NCBI GenBank assembly: GCA_947652605.1
Contig: OX393581.1
Location: 46,275,924 to 46,339,923, forward strand
Source of the DNA: Elmis aenea
Lineage: Eukaryota; Arthropoda; Insecta; Coleoptera; Elmidae
Reading direction: 5' to 3'
Length of the DNA stretch: 64,000 nt
Positions 34,501-43,364 of this stretch are shown here, one piece after another. Each line of letters opens with the position of its first letter. The stretch's first letter is position 1. A model generated the notes under the pieces. It saw nothing but the letters and a program-made list of their open reading frames with translations. It ran no database searches and was not told the origin of the DNA. Both the position numbers and the translations under genes were made by a program.

Positions 34501-35202
34501 TTGTGAGGTATTTAATACAGTAGTAAAAAACATGTTATTTGTAACGTTCACGATAGCATTGGGAATTTTTAAATGTTCATTAATATTTTTTTCGGGACAT
34601 ACCAAATTATTTTGGTTTGTGAAATTAAGACAATGAAGTTTAATTATCGATTGACAATTGGGTGGAATGATTTGCTTTTCAAAATGATAACTTTTGACTG
34701 TAGTATCTAAAGTATCAGGGTTTAGTTGCATTTTATTTATCAAACTTTTTTCGTCATTGAGACAATAAAGTGGAACGACTCGATCAGCTGTTTTTAATTG
34801 TTTATTGGCGAAATCCAAAGTGCAATAATTTTTAACTAGAAAATCTATTCCTAATATACCATCAAATGTTGAATCAAAGTTTAAAATATATAGCTTTTGA
34901 GGTTCCTTTAAAATTTTAATATTTAAGCTTTTTGTAATTTTAATTGGTTTGCCGTCAACTCCTGAAACGTTAAAATTTTCATTATGATAATTTGCACTTT
35001 TAATTTTATCCGGTTTAACAATTGAAATTGTTGCCCCTGTATCAACTAAAAATTTCAGATTAATATTTTTTACTTGAATGAAAAATAAATGTTTCTCGGA
35101 ACGGGTTAAATTGCTAACTCGTCCAATTGTTGTTGTAATTCGTCTGACAATTGCGTTATCGCTTTGTCCGGTGGTGTTGTTACATGACTGATTTCTAAAA
35201 AA
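31552..35202 (-). CDS. pol: pol polyprotein: protease, RT, RNase H, integrase
   Basis: The pol frame is open from 35202, right at the proposed shift site, to 31552 (about 1,216 codons). Protease: LVDTGATIS near 35050-35024. RT: RLVIDYRKLNEVTKSDRYPL, then LIYMDDILIF with YMDD at 33748-33759. RNase H: LTTDASSYALGAVLSQG and TDHKPLTWLF. Integrase: HHCC zinc finger ending SCYSCQINK, then the catalytic D (SIDILFIG), D (YSDNGTEF) and E (GIVERLH), and a C-terminal GPFEI module. No stop or shift inside, so it could be active. The first in-frame ATG (34818) lies after the protease, which supports expression as a gag-pol fusion rather than from its own start. Confidence 0.93.
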   Translation of the reverse strand, partial: FFRNQSCNNTTGQSDNAIVRRITTTIGRVSNLTRSEKHLFFIQVKNINLKFLVDTGATISIVKPDKIKSANYHNENFNVSGVDGKPIKITKSLNIKILKEPQKLYILNFDSTFDGILGIDFLVKNYCTLDFANKQLKTADRVVPLYCLNDEKSLINKMQLNPDTLDTTVKSYHFEKQIIPPNCQSIIKLHCLNFTNQNNLVCPEKNINEHLKIPNAIVNVTNNMFFTTVLNTSQITYSFSKISTNLEEFPEHEVHSELINKLNVNKFDRTEKILERLRLQHLNSEERDQIQKLCFEFSNIFLLEGEQLTFTNNVKHKILTGDSPPIHTKNYRYPHVHKAEVNKQINNLLENKIIRPSSSPWSSPLWIVPKKPNADGNKQWRLVIDYRKLNEVTKSDRYPLPNIEDIFDTLGRSKYFTTIDLASGFLQVEMDPESIEKTAFTTNNGHFEYLRMPFGLKNSPSLFMRVINNVFDGLIGESCLIYMDDILIFSESLQDHYIKIRKIFNRLKESNLKIEPKKCYFLQKEVGFLGHLLTEEGIKPDSNKTKSILEYPEPKNTKELQSFLGLIGYYRKFIQNFANITKPLTFLLKKNSEFIFDQNCKNVFKKCKELLSSPPILAYPDFNKPFILTTDASSYALGAVLSQGNTGADKPIAFASRTLNDTEIRYSTIEKELLAIVWATHQFRPYLFGVPFTIITDHKPLTWLFSVKDPGSKLARWRLKLSQFEFKIIHKAGKYNSNADALSRIKINKICQNTFDEFLENLENLKIKEIPVSNDQVTFKNHKNIIYFLTDKDEIPLKYISSFENNKTVHIAQNNSNQNLTFVLCESTDLQDAFNVISSIKIESNTTYYLNKIDDKNKQKIFRFCFPNTNFINCLNVVQTPKEVDRNIIIKTYHTSVDNYHKGILETYKKIRKFYYWTNMYKDIATFIKSCYSCQINKIDRQCRKQPLQIVEPPYKPFDKISIDILFIGKNIILTIIDNLTKFVQAYILKNKTPKCVINKLKIFIQHFTVPKEIYSDNGTEFVNKKFSNFCTLFEIKHTVSAVEHSQSQGIVERLHATITDTIRCCLNDDENEFNNISDAILVALNSYNKSTHSSLNKTPFEITFPYVENADVDTIKKCSDHDLMEIRDNQIRIREKTKNNVDNKFKLKVPNFRVGQLVLLKRKSNTEKLTEFQGPFEIIEINNNNKTANIKLDKKVSKFHFDQLKSFISDYSLSH

Positions 35203-36116
35203 TTATCGTTATAATTTTCGACTACTTCTACTTCTGTAAATTCACTTGAGTCTATTTCATCTTCTAAAGTTTCAGCCATAATTTGAGCTTTAGCAGCACT
35301 ACTCCGTAATGTCTGCTTTCGAGATTTAACAAAACATTCACTTTCTGTGTGACCTATTTTATTACAGAAATTGCATTTTTTTACAAACACTTTTAAAGGT
35401 GATTTTGATTTTGGAAACTCTGATTTAATGTTGACGGGTAATGAACTACTTGAACCTTGGTATGCAATAGGTGACGAAGCAAGCGGAAATGTTTGTTTCG
35501 TAATGAACTGCTGATTTTCGTTAAGTATAATGAAATTTGTCAACTCGGCAATATTTGACGGATTTTGGATCCTAAGTTTTTGGCCTAAAGGTTCTTTTAA
35601 GCCACTTAATATTGTAATTAGAGCTGATTTTGAATGATATTCGCTTAAAACTGATTTACATTCCTTAGAATAATGTTCATTGTATTTGATTAATTTTTGG
35701 ATACGTAAAAGGTGTGACTCAACTCGAGATACAAATATTAATGTTTTTTCATTAAAAGATTGTTTTAATTTAGTCATTTCAAAAGCCAAACTATGTATGT
35801 CTAAAACTTCGCCAAATTTTTTTAATAATTCTTTTCGTATATCAGACCAGGTGGTTATTTCTAAAGTACTGATATGATTTAATGCCAAACCTTCTAATTT
35901 TGCTTTGACTACGAACTGAAATATGTCCTGTTCGCTAGGATCAAATCTGCTATAAACGAAATCGACTGTGTCGATAAAATTATGGAGCATATCTGTTTGC
36001 CCACTAAACGAATTTATTAATTTTAAAGCTTTATCGTAAGATATAAAATTTCGAACACTGGTGTTAGTTGTACTGGTACTGGTACTGGTGCCAGTAGCAA
36101 CAGCATTTTGATTCAT
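35106..36116 (-). CDS. gag: gag
   Basis: The ORF is 336 codons from ATG 36116 to TAA 35106. It begins MNQNAVATGTSTSTSTT, continues with a helical capsid-like region (LINSFSGQTDMLHNFIDTVD, then FVVKAKLEGLALNHI), and near the C-terminus has one CCHC zinc knuckle CNFCNKIGHTESEC. Length and single knuckle suit an insect errantivirus-type Gag. Its last ~100 nt overlap pol in another frame. Confidence 0.9.
   Translation of the reverse strand: MNQNAVATGTSTSTSTTNTSVRNFISYDKALKLINSFSGQTDMLHNFIDTVDFVYSRFDPSEQDIFQFVVKAKLEGLALNHISTLEITTWSDIRKELLKKFGEVLDIHSLAFEMTKLKQSFNEKTLIFVSRVESHLLRIQKLIKYNEHYSKECKSVLSEYHSKSALITILSGLKEPLGQKLRIQNPSNIAELTNFIILNENQQFITKQTFPLASSPIAYQGSSSSLPVNIKSEFPKSKSPLKVFVKKCNFCNKIGHTESECFVKSRKQTLRSSAAKAQIMAETLEDEIDSSEFTEVEVVENYNDNFLEISHVTTPPDKAITQLSDELQQQLDELAI
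35196..35202 (-). promoter_or_regulatory. -1 ribosomal frameshift site T TTT TTA
   Basis: In the gag frame the codons are AAT TTT TTA, giving the canonical slippery heptamer T_TTT_TTA. A stop in the pol frame lies immediately upstream (35205-35203), and pol is open from here on, so a -1 slip at this point gives gag-pol. A downstream stimulatory structure was not assessed. Confidence 0.7.
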
Positions 36117-36350
36117 GTTAATTATTTTAATTTTGATAACAATAAAAAATACTTAATAAAAATAAAAAGTTGTGAAACTAATGTAATAATTAAGATATAC
36201 GTGACTGTACTTACAAAATTGCTGCCGTAAGCATATTCAGTCCGACGTGGAAGTTATTGACTTCTTTTAACCACAATGGTTATGTACGACTCCAATGGTC
36301 CTTTTTGACTCCAATAGTCAGGATGTTAATTCGAGATCCGTGTCCTTCCG
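36117..36350 (-). other. LTR element leader
   Basis: About 230 bp between the primer site and the gag ATG. It contains repeats of a (t/c)gactccaatggtc(c/a) type near 36288-36320. No ORF. Confidence 0.6.
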
Positions 36351-36370
36351 GTATCCTACCGACTGCGCCA
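36351..36370 (-). other. Primer-binding site, tRNA-Ser type
   Basis: On the minus strand TGGCGCAGTCGGTAGGATAC directly follows the 5' LTR, sharing its last T. The complement ends ...CCTACCGACTGCGCCA, as expected for an insect serine tRNA 3' end with CCA. This primer is used by the 17.6/297 branch of errantiviruses. Confidence 0.85.
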
Positions 36371-36562
36371 CTTTTAGGTCCTTTTGGGTTGGTTTGATGT
36401 TAAATGAAATGGTTAAGTAATTGCTGATAAGTTTATTTTACCTACACCGGTAAAGGTACAACGGAATCTAATATAAGTATTATTAATTATTCTTATTCAG
36501 CATAAAAATGCTGAATCGTAACTATAACCAATATACGCTAGTCCAGGTCCGGACTCGTAACA
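36370..36562 (-). repeat. 5' LTR (193 bp)
   Basis: Same sequence as 29697-29889, including the 22-bp stem-loop at 36495-36516. Followed at 36563-36566 by the TTGA target duplication. Confidence 0.93.
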
Positions 36563-36566
36563 TTGA

Positions 36567-36640
36567 TGTTTTGTAACGTACCTTAACTAACACCTTCGGG
36601 TAATAAGACTATGATTAATATAATTAAAAAAACACAAATA
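36567..36640 (+). pseudogene. 3' tail of the interrupted RTE-type LINE
   Basis: The sequence taacaccttcgggtaataag and the following AT-rich tail correspond to the 3' end of RTE copies (compare caccttcgggtaaaagggtt at 9761). It continues the LINE at 29160-29692 across the LTR insertion. Confidence 0.65.
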
Positions 36641-37749
36641 AAAATGGGTTGCTTTTTGCATACACCAATACGAGCCCTTATAAAAGGTCCGGCCCGCGGA
36701 TGTATTTTAAATTCACTATCCGGCCCATGGTCTTGTCGAAGTAGCACATGCCTGCTTGTGATACAATTTAAGTTATGGAAGTTTTTATCTTTATGTCTTT
36801 ATACCCGTTTAATTTTTGTAAGTTAAAGGAAGTTAAGTTATTCAAAAAATTTAAAATACCGAGTCGCTTAAGCGTGCAAGCGACGATTAATTATTATTTT
36901 GTTATTATATTAACAGGGAAAACGACATGCCATTAATTTTATCTTCGATTATTATTTATTTCTAATTATTGCGCCCCTCCAACGCTACTATGATTTATTA
37001 CTCGGGCCAAATTAGTTCGATTTAATTGAAAGTAATAATGAAAATTAATTAGCAAAATATTTTGGCACTCGTTTGCTACCTTAAATTAGAAGTGATGCAA
37101 GATTATTAAATAACTTTTTCATAACGTCCTGGAACTAATTAAACTAACGAAATTATCGCACTGGTGTCGGCTGTTGCCCGGACTGTTCATTACCGTGCCA
37201 AACTGGATTTCTGTTATTTGTAGCAATGATATTTAGCAATTGTTTTTGTGAAAAGTCCTACGCGACTGGATTCAGCTGCAACAAAATGTTTTATATTGTA
37301 CATTTTGCACATGTGTATCAGGTTCTAACGAGACCAGACTAAATATGACACTACACTAACACGTTTATTTATTTTTTGTTAAAGAGGAAAACTCTTTTTT
37401 CATAACTGAACAAGCAAAAGTTATAATTATATGGTAAAAAATTGCAAATGTGCTTTGATACATAATACGTATTATGATCAAATAATACTCGGATTGCTCC
37501 ATATTTGGTAAGTGAGGGGGACATATAGTGATAAGCTGTTAAAATATTCAGTTGTGAGTTATTACAACATACAGAACACAACATTTTTGTCTCACTATCA
37601 TTTTTTGACTAACATTATGGACACCGTTCGCGTTTTATACCACTAGCCATTGCTTCAGAAGATCTTGAATTACATGACAATTTTTTTCTGGTTGCGCTTC
37701 TAATTCTTTATTAAAATAAAAATGAGACCAGCATTACATTAGTAAACAT
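36641..37749. other. Non-coding; ATTA-rich block
   Basis: No gene. Between 36880 and 37140 there is a cluster of TAAT/ATTA cores (for example gacgattaattattatttt) in otherwise single-copy sequence, the type of composition seen in homeodomain-bound regulatory DNA but also expected by chance in AT-rich DNA. Confidence 0.35.
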
Positions 37750-37866
37750 TTAGAAAATAGTAACTGTGCAAAATTTGGTCCCGATCGGTCAACGGACCTA
37801 GGATTCTATAGCGAACAAACAAACAAACAAACAAACAAACACACAAACAAGCTCTTTTATATATAT
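37750..37866. repeat. Dispersed repeat with CAAA microsatellite (inverted copy)
   Basis: aaatttggtcccgatcggtc, then an AAAC/CAAA run and caagctctttt, is the reverse complement of the left end of the 4938-5460 repeat. Only the first ~115 bp of that family is present. Confidence 0.75.
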
Positions 37867-38091
37867 AGAAGAAGATAACCACATTTGCCAGTTACACGTG
37901 ACTTAAAGTAAGAATTGTAAACAAAGCTGAGAAGGTAAAACGGTATTTATGTTTTTCAAAAGCTGGTTGGTTTACGTATATTTTTATAGCAACAAATATG
38001 TTTTATAGCAATTTTTGTTACATTATTAGGTATCGGGTCATGTGGACCCGAACGGTACATGCGCGCAGCAAATACGAACAGAACAGCAGGG
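37867..38091 (-). mobile_element. piggyBac-type terminus, truncated
   Basis: On the minus strand TTAA (38095-38092) is followed by CCCTGCTGTTCTGTTCG and, about 45 bp in, a hairpin GGGTCcacatGACCC. CCC next to TTAA plus such a subterminal hairpin is characteristic of piggyBac ends. The other terminus was not found. Confidence 0.6.
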
Positions 38092-38095
38092 TTAA

Positions 38096-38460
38096 GAAGG
38101 AAAAACTTCAATCTAAGTGATGAAATCCCAACTGCAGACGAAAAAGCTTTCAAAGTTCTTGAACTGATTCGTGCCAACTGACTGTTAGAGAATTGGCAAA
38201 ACTAGGAATATCATACGGGTTTAATAAAGACATTTTGACCAATACCTATTTTAGGGTTTGGTATTAGCCATGTTGCTTCGAAAATTGTTCCTCGTCTCCC
38301 TACGAAAGACCAGAAAAAGTTTTTATCTTTTTCCTTTACGTTAAGCAGTATTTGGCAAAAATTAACTCACCTTTATTCCCCACTCTCCATATTCTTCTCC
38401 CTTCTTTTTGTTTCCAATCTTGAAGAGCTTCTTAAACTGATGTAGCTTTTAAACGATTGA
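38096..38460 (+). pseudogene. mariner transposase relic
   Basis: Across several frames the sequence gives LTVRELAKLGISYGF, DILTN, then ISHVASKIVPRLPTKDQKKF, which follow the second HTH and WVPxxL-T-x-x-QK linker of mariner transposases. Then, after a deletion, come QYLAKIN and IPHSPYSSPFFLFPILKSFL, matching the end of the D34D catalytic domain (H-x-P-Y-S-P-D-L-A-P-x-D-FFLFPxLK), with the DLAP part lost. The catalytic core is deleted. It abuts a piggyBac end on the left and a Penelope-like element on the right. Confidence 0.75.
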
Positions 38461-38559
38461 CAAACTTAAAAAAATAGAAGACTGACCTAAGAGTGTCTAC
38501 TAAAATTGCCTACAAGAGTGCCTCCAAAAGTTAAAAAGGCGCTGGCAGCAATGTGAAGC

Positions 38560-39192
38560 AGCCATGGGTTCACCATTATCACCGGCACTCGCCAACTTGT
38601 ACATGGAAGCCTTCGAAGAACAAGCCCTACTCTCCAGCAAATTGAAACCGAAACACTGTTCCGATACGTAGACGACACCTTCGTCATCTGGGAACATGGA
38701 AAAGAACCACTTCAAGATTTTCTAACACACCTGAACAACCTACACAAGAACATAAAATTTACGATGGAGGAAGAGAAGAATGGCGCGTTACCCTTTCTGG
38801 ACATACTGGTCAAAAGAGAAGCAAACGGAACACTTAGCCACAGCGTTTACCGTAAACCGACCCATACCAACCGATATCTAAATGCTGCATCACATCACCA
38901 CCCGGCCCAAAAACAATCGGTGATCAACACATTAATACATAGGGCTGAAGAGATATGCACACCAGAAAACATCAAAGAAGAACTGAACATGGTCACGAGA
39001 GCCCTGCAAGAAAACGGTTACCAGCGTAAACAAATACTTCGTACCATACAAAAACATGCCACGCCAAAAGAAGGAAAAGAAAAGAAAGAATACATCGCTA
39101 CGACTTACTTGCCCTACATCAGCGGAGTGACTAACAAAATATCAAAGCTTCTACAAAAACATAAAATCAAACCGTTTTCAACGCTCCTTTGA
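38560..39192 (+). pseudogene. Penelope-like RT, C-terminal part (element 2)
   Basis: One frame gives AAMGSPLSPALANLYMEAFE; the next, shifted by one base before about 38655, gives LFRYVDDTFVIWEHGKEPLQ with the YVDD active site, then LPFLDILVKREANGTLSHSV and YRKPTHTNRYLNAASHHHP. The motif order MGSPLSP...YVDD...FLD...RKPTHT is that of Penelope-like RTs. The open frame ends at 39192 and overlaps the GIY-YIG frame in another phase. Confidence 0.85.
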
Positions 39193-39638
39193 AGCTCTCG
39201 AATAAATTAAGAAGAACACACGACACAGGACTACACCACGCGGGAATATATAGCATACCTTGCTCCTGTGGAAAAGTATACATAGGACAAACTGGCAGGA
39301 GTATACAAACGCGTCTCAAAGAACACGAAGGACAAACAACAAGAAAACAAGTCGATAAATCAGCGGTAGCAGAACACGCCCAGGGTACAGGACACAACAT
39401 CCTCTTCAGAGAAACAAAACTACTGGCCCGCGCAAACCATTTCTGGCCAAGATTATATCGAGAATCATTGGAAATCATCAAGAACCCAAACAACTACAAC
39501 AGAGACACAGGCATACAACTCCCAAACATCTGGAAACCAGTCATCACAAAATCACTGAGGCAGAACAAATCCATCAAGCGGAACGCCACGCCTCCACAAA
39601 CTGGATATATAAACCCAGCAACATCCCTCACAAATTAG
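39189..39638 (+). pseudogene. Penelope-like GIY-YIG endonuclease (element 2)
   Basis: The sequence LRRTHDTGLHHAGIYSIPCS continues CGKVYIGQTGRSIQTRLKEH, with GIY, YIG and the catalytic Arg in QTRLKEH. Then come AEHAQGTGHNI, the Glu-containing RLYRESLEIIKNPNNYNRDT and a C-terminal tail to the stop at 39638. The CSC next to GIY is the family's zinc-binding insert. The domain appears complete; a frame offset separates it from the RT part. Confidence 0.85.
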
Positions 39639-39685
39639 TCGTTTTGAAAAAGACCAAGACACAATGGTCGAAACGTCAACTACTT
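39636..39685 (+). ncRNA. Hammerhead-ribozyme-like motif of Penelope-like element 2
   Basis: TTGAAAA, then GACC...GGTC as a short stem, then GAA-ACGT-C match the hammerhead order CUGANGA / stem II / GAA / short palindromic stem III / cleavage C. Such minimal hammerheads are known in Penelope-like elements. Core 1 differs from consensus at two positions (C to T and G to A), so catalysis is doubtful. Confidence 0.4.
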
Positions 39686-39780
39686 CTAAATATAGAAGAC
39701 GCGGTTCCAAACCCGGAAACCAAGATTGTATTATGGATAACGGCCGCGAAAGCCTCAAGAATAAAATGTGAAGCTGTTAC

Positions 39781-41050
39781 AGGGGACTGTCTTGAAGGTG
39801 TTTGATTCGATTTAAAATAACTTTTTATAAATTAAGTTTATAGCGACACTCCTAATATTATTTGATTAAACCACGTATAAACAATATAAATTCCTTGTTA
39901 GTTATAAAATCTATTAAAGATTGCTGTTATTTTATCCTTCTATTAAATGTTCATTACTAAAAATGTTTGATATTCTCAAACGTGACTCTTTTGAGCGAAC
40001 CAACATAACCTTTTCAATTTAGATTTCATTCATTCCCGCATACGATTCATTCTGTTTTGTCTTCATTGTTTATGGAATAAATCAAAGCGACGTAATTATC
40101 TGCCCGCAAAACGAGCATCACGGAAAACCCAATTAATAAACCAATTTCAGTTCGGAACTAAAAACGTTAAAATTAGAACACAACACGAAAAACACAAGTG
40201 GTGCGTTTTTTTTGCGAACAACTTCGAGAAGATGCAATGTATTCAAAGTTTAAAAGTAACCAGCTTTAAAAGTTCATGTCAAAATTTAACTGAACGTCTC
40301 AAGAACACTTGTAAAATTAATTAGTAAATTGTTTCATAGCACACTAAAAGCAAGTGAAGTTAAAATCGCATGCTACGATGATATCAGCAAATGTATCCTC
40401 ATTTATTTACGAAACTAATTACAACTTCATTTTATTTAACAGTTTCTGTATATTTGAGCAAACTCTGCAATGTTTTATGATGATTAAATTGGTTATAAAT
40501 GTAACTTAAGACTTAGCACAATCACCTCATTACATATAGTTTGCTTTGAATTAAAAGAAAGAAACTATGAGTAAACGATTAGCAATGTTTTCAGACCAAT
40601 TAAAATGGTTTATTTATATGAGTAAACATTTTACATATTAAATAACAACTATTTTTCAACTGAGATAAATTAATCTAGGTACATATAAAATTGACGACAA
40701 AGATAAACTTAATGCATACTTAATTATAGCTTAGGATCTTCATAAAAGTATTTGTACAATCAGAGCGGGACTAATATTAAACAGAGCCTTTATTGACGCT
40801 CAAATGAGACACTGTGGGTTTGTTTCAGCAAGGCCATATACCATCCAATATACTATTAGGATTCTGCGCAGTCTCGATATACCGTTCCAGCTCAGTCTCT
40901 GATACTTCACCGAGCGGCTAGTCAGCTATTCCAACTGCTATAAATTTAATTCATGAACTAGTCAGTGTAAGGTCAAAACAGTACGTGAATGAAGGCATGT
41001 ACCAGTGCTTGGAATTTTACACGCATGCGAGACGTTTTTTTTTCATACAG
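39781..41050. other. Non-coding, nothing recognised
   Basis: AT-rich and apparently single-copy; no gene or RNA identified. Confidence 0.45.
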
Positions 41051-41054
41051 CGTA

Positions 41055-41580
41055 ATTAAAAAGTCTGCAACAAATGGAAAAAAAAAATTATTATTGATTT
41101 CTTAAAATATTTTATTCTTGATAAAAGTTGTAAAATGGTCTAAAACTGAAAAAAAAGTTCAATAAAATGTCATAAGACACTAGATTTTAGCGATTTTTAA
41201 AATATTTGCAAGAGTAAAGTGCCCTTATTTTAAGATATACAATTTTTTTAATGAAAATGAGTTATTTGAAACCCAAAAATAAAGCTTCATTTAAATTTTG
41301 ATGGTCACATTCCAACCTTTATTTTTTAAAAATATTTGACATTCAAAAAGTCTGCAACAAATAGAAAAGTTTTTTATAATTAATTTCTCAAAAAATTTTA
41401 TTCGCGATGAAAGTTGGTGCAAGGTCTAAAACTAATAATAAGATGAAAAAAAGTTCAATAAAAAGTCATAGGACACTAGATTTTAACGATTTTGGAAATA
41501 TTCTTAAGAGTAAAGTGCCCTTTTTTTAAGAGATACAAAAAAAATATGGGAAAGAGTCATCAAAATTTCATTTCTGCCTT
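41055..41580. repeat. Tandem duplication, ~285-bp unit, about two copies
   Basis: aaagtctgcaacaaatggaa (41059) recurs as aaagtctgcaacaaatagaa (41347). The following blocks, such as gtcataagacactagatttt and gtcataggacactagatttt, keep the same order and spacing. Divergence is about 15%, with several small indels. Non-coding. Confidence 0.75.
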
Positions 41581-41799
41581 TTTGGTTAAGTTTAATAGGA
41601 GTAACTAATAACTAATAATAATTTGTTAGGGTTATTTTTACATACAAACAATTCATGGTGTTATTATTTCTACGAAGGTGGTTCCCTTTTTGGTTCCAGT
41701 TTTGCGACCTATTGGTCTGTTGTACCCTTACAGGAGTTATTCGTTTTTCTTTTGTAAAACAAACGTGTTTGGACACTAAAATTGGTCTTAGAAGTAAGT
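41581..41799. other. Non-coding
   Basis: Short spacer between the tandem duplication and the Jockey copy; nothing recognised. Confidence 0.4.
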
Positions 41800-42570
41800 A
41801 GTATGTATCTGTTAAATCTTAAACCTAGGTTAGTTAGCTAAGATCAGTCCAGCGAAGTTTTTAAGTTGTCTTTTTCATCCTTAAGGAAATATATACACTA
41901 ACACCTGCACAATGCTCTGCTTTTTTACACAAACCACTAGGCAAGTTTGAACGGTTTGGTTCTCTTCAGTCTTCGACATAGGTTCTGGTTGTCTACCAGC
42001 TGGAGAGCTTCTGCATTTTATTGTAGTTGAAGCCCATCTTCATGTTTCTTTGCAAATCTCCTGATTTCTTCTTCAACGGTGGAATGTCCAAGTCTCGATG
42101 AAGGTCGGCATTTCTGACAAACCAAGGAGCGTTAGGCATTTCATGTAACACCTTATTTTGGACAGTTTGTAGCTTATATATATTTGTAATTTTTGCACAC
42201 CCCCATAGTGGTATTCAATACAGCCATGTAGATCTAATAATTTGTTTGTAAATCAAAATTTTGTTATATAATGACTGTTTGGAATATTTACCAACAAGCC
42301 ATCTGTATTGTGCGATTTTAATTTTAAACTCCTTTTCTTCTTCTTAATATGTTCTTTCCACCTTAATTTGACATCCAGAGTCATACGAAGATATTTTGCA
42401 GTGTTTGCGTATGGGACAATGATTGCATTGATTGTTATTGCTGGAGAGTTTCTCAGTCTTTTATTTGTAAAGTTGAGTTAAACGGATTTCGTTTCATTTA
42501 GTTCAATTTTCCATTTTTGGTTCACTCGTGTATGGTATTACTAGCCGTTTGCAGTTTTTGGGTGAAGGCA
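41800..42570 (-). pseudogene. Jockey-like LINE, C-terminal and 3' end (inverted copy)
   Basis: The minus strand is collinear with 12480-13150 of the plus-strand Jockey relic, including cgcaaacactgcaaaatatc, the region encoding LWGCA and NKVLHEMPNA, and the 3' tail gtgttagtgtatatatttcc. It is 5'-truncated and has multiple stops. The two copies are tens of kb apart in opposite orientation. Confidence 0.85.
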
Positions 42571-43364
42571 TTGTACGTGAAGAGAATTTTTTTTCTTCTG
42601 CATATATCGGTCTTTAGAAGCCCTATTATGTAGAAGTGCTTGTTTAGCCGACCGTGCTCGTTAGTTTTTATTTTACAAACAAACAATATTCAAGGTGTTA
42701 ACGAGTTCTGTGCATGTAAGAGAATTTTTTTCCTGATGTTTTTTCACACAGCGTATGCTTAAGTAAAATATATGAAATTTGAACCTTTTTTTTGTAGAGG
42801 TACTCTGCTGTTATGAAAACACGAATATACACTTCCTTCTTATAATGCGTAATGCATCCTAACATTAGTGACTAATTATTTTATATTAGTAGCAGCAAAC
42901 TTGCTTTAGTCAGCATTATGGAAAAATTACTAAAGCGAGACACCTGCATGTACTTAAAGAGCAGTGGGATGTCGACCCCTGCACTTTAACAAGGGTTTTA
43001 ATATTTGACCCTTTAGGGGGCGAGATAATGTGAATAATGTGTTGCCCTTTTTATATTAAAGTAGCTAAAACCGTAAAGTAGTGAACAAAAAACTTGAATA
43101 CAAGTTTTGCAACTTTACACCACGTTAAGTTCAACACTGATGCGAATGTGCACTGTTGCACGCAAAGGACAATGTTATATTAATTTAAAAATATTATAAA
43201 CGAGTGTGTAAAAGTTTGTAAACACTCCAAGCACTTTAACATTTCAGTAACGTCCACGGAGATATGAACATATAGCATTCAATTAAGCACACCCTTAGGC
43301 ACCTAATTTTTTTCCTTTAAACGCCGTTTATATGAATAAAACTTTATTTTTACGCAAATTTTTT
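42571..43364. other. Non-coding, nothing recognised
   Basis: AT-rich, no gene or shared repeat identified. Confidence 0.45.

Larger units (their letters stand above)
29697..36562 (-). mobile_element. Errantivirus-like (17.6/297-type) LTR retrotransposon, full length
   Basis: The element is 6,866 bp with two 193-bp LTRs that look identical base for base, a tRNA-Ser-type primer site, a purine-rich tract, gag, a -1 shifted pol and an env-like region. Order on the minus strand is LTR-PBS-gag-pol-env-PPT-LTR. The pol order is protease, RT, RNase H, integrase with a GPF module and no chromodomain. The env and the serine tRNA primer place it with the insect errantiviruses. Identical LTRs imply a very recent insertion. 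gag and pol appear uninterrupted; env carries a frame break. Confidence 0.92.
38500..39780 (+). mobile_element. Penelope-like element 2 (5'-truncated)
   Basis: This holds a partial RT, a GIY-YIG nuclease and a 3' tail with a hammerhead-like motif. It differs clearly in sequence and base composition (G+C-richer) from element 1 at 26742-28294, so it is a separate family. It is oriented plus. The 5' part of the RT is missing. Confidence 0.85.
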
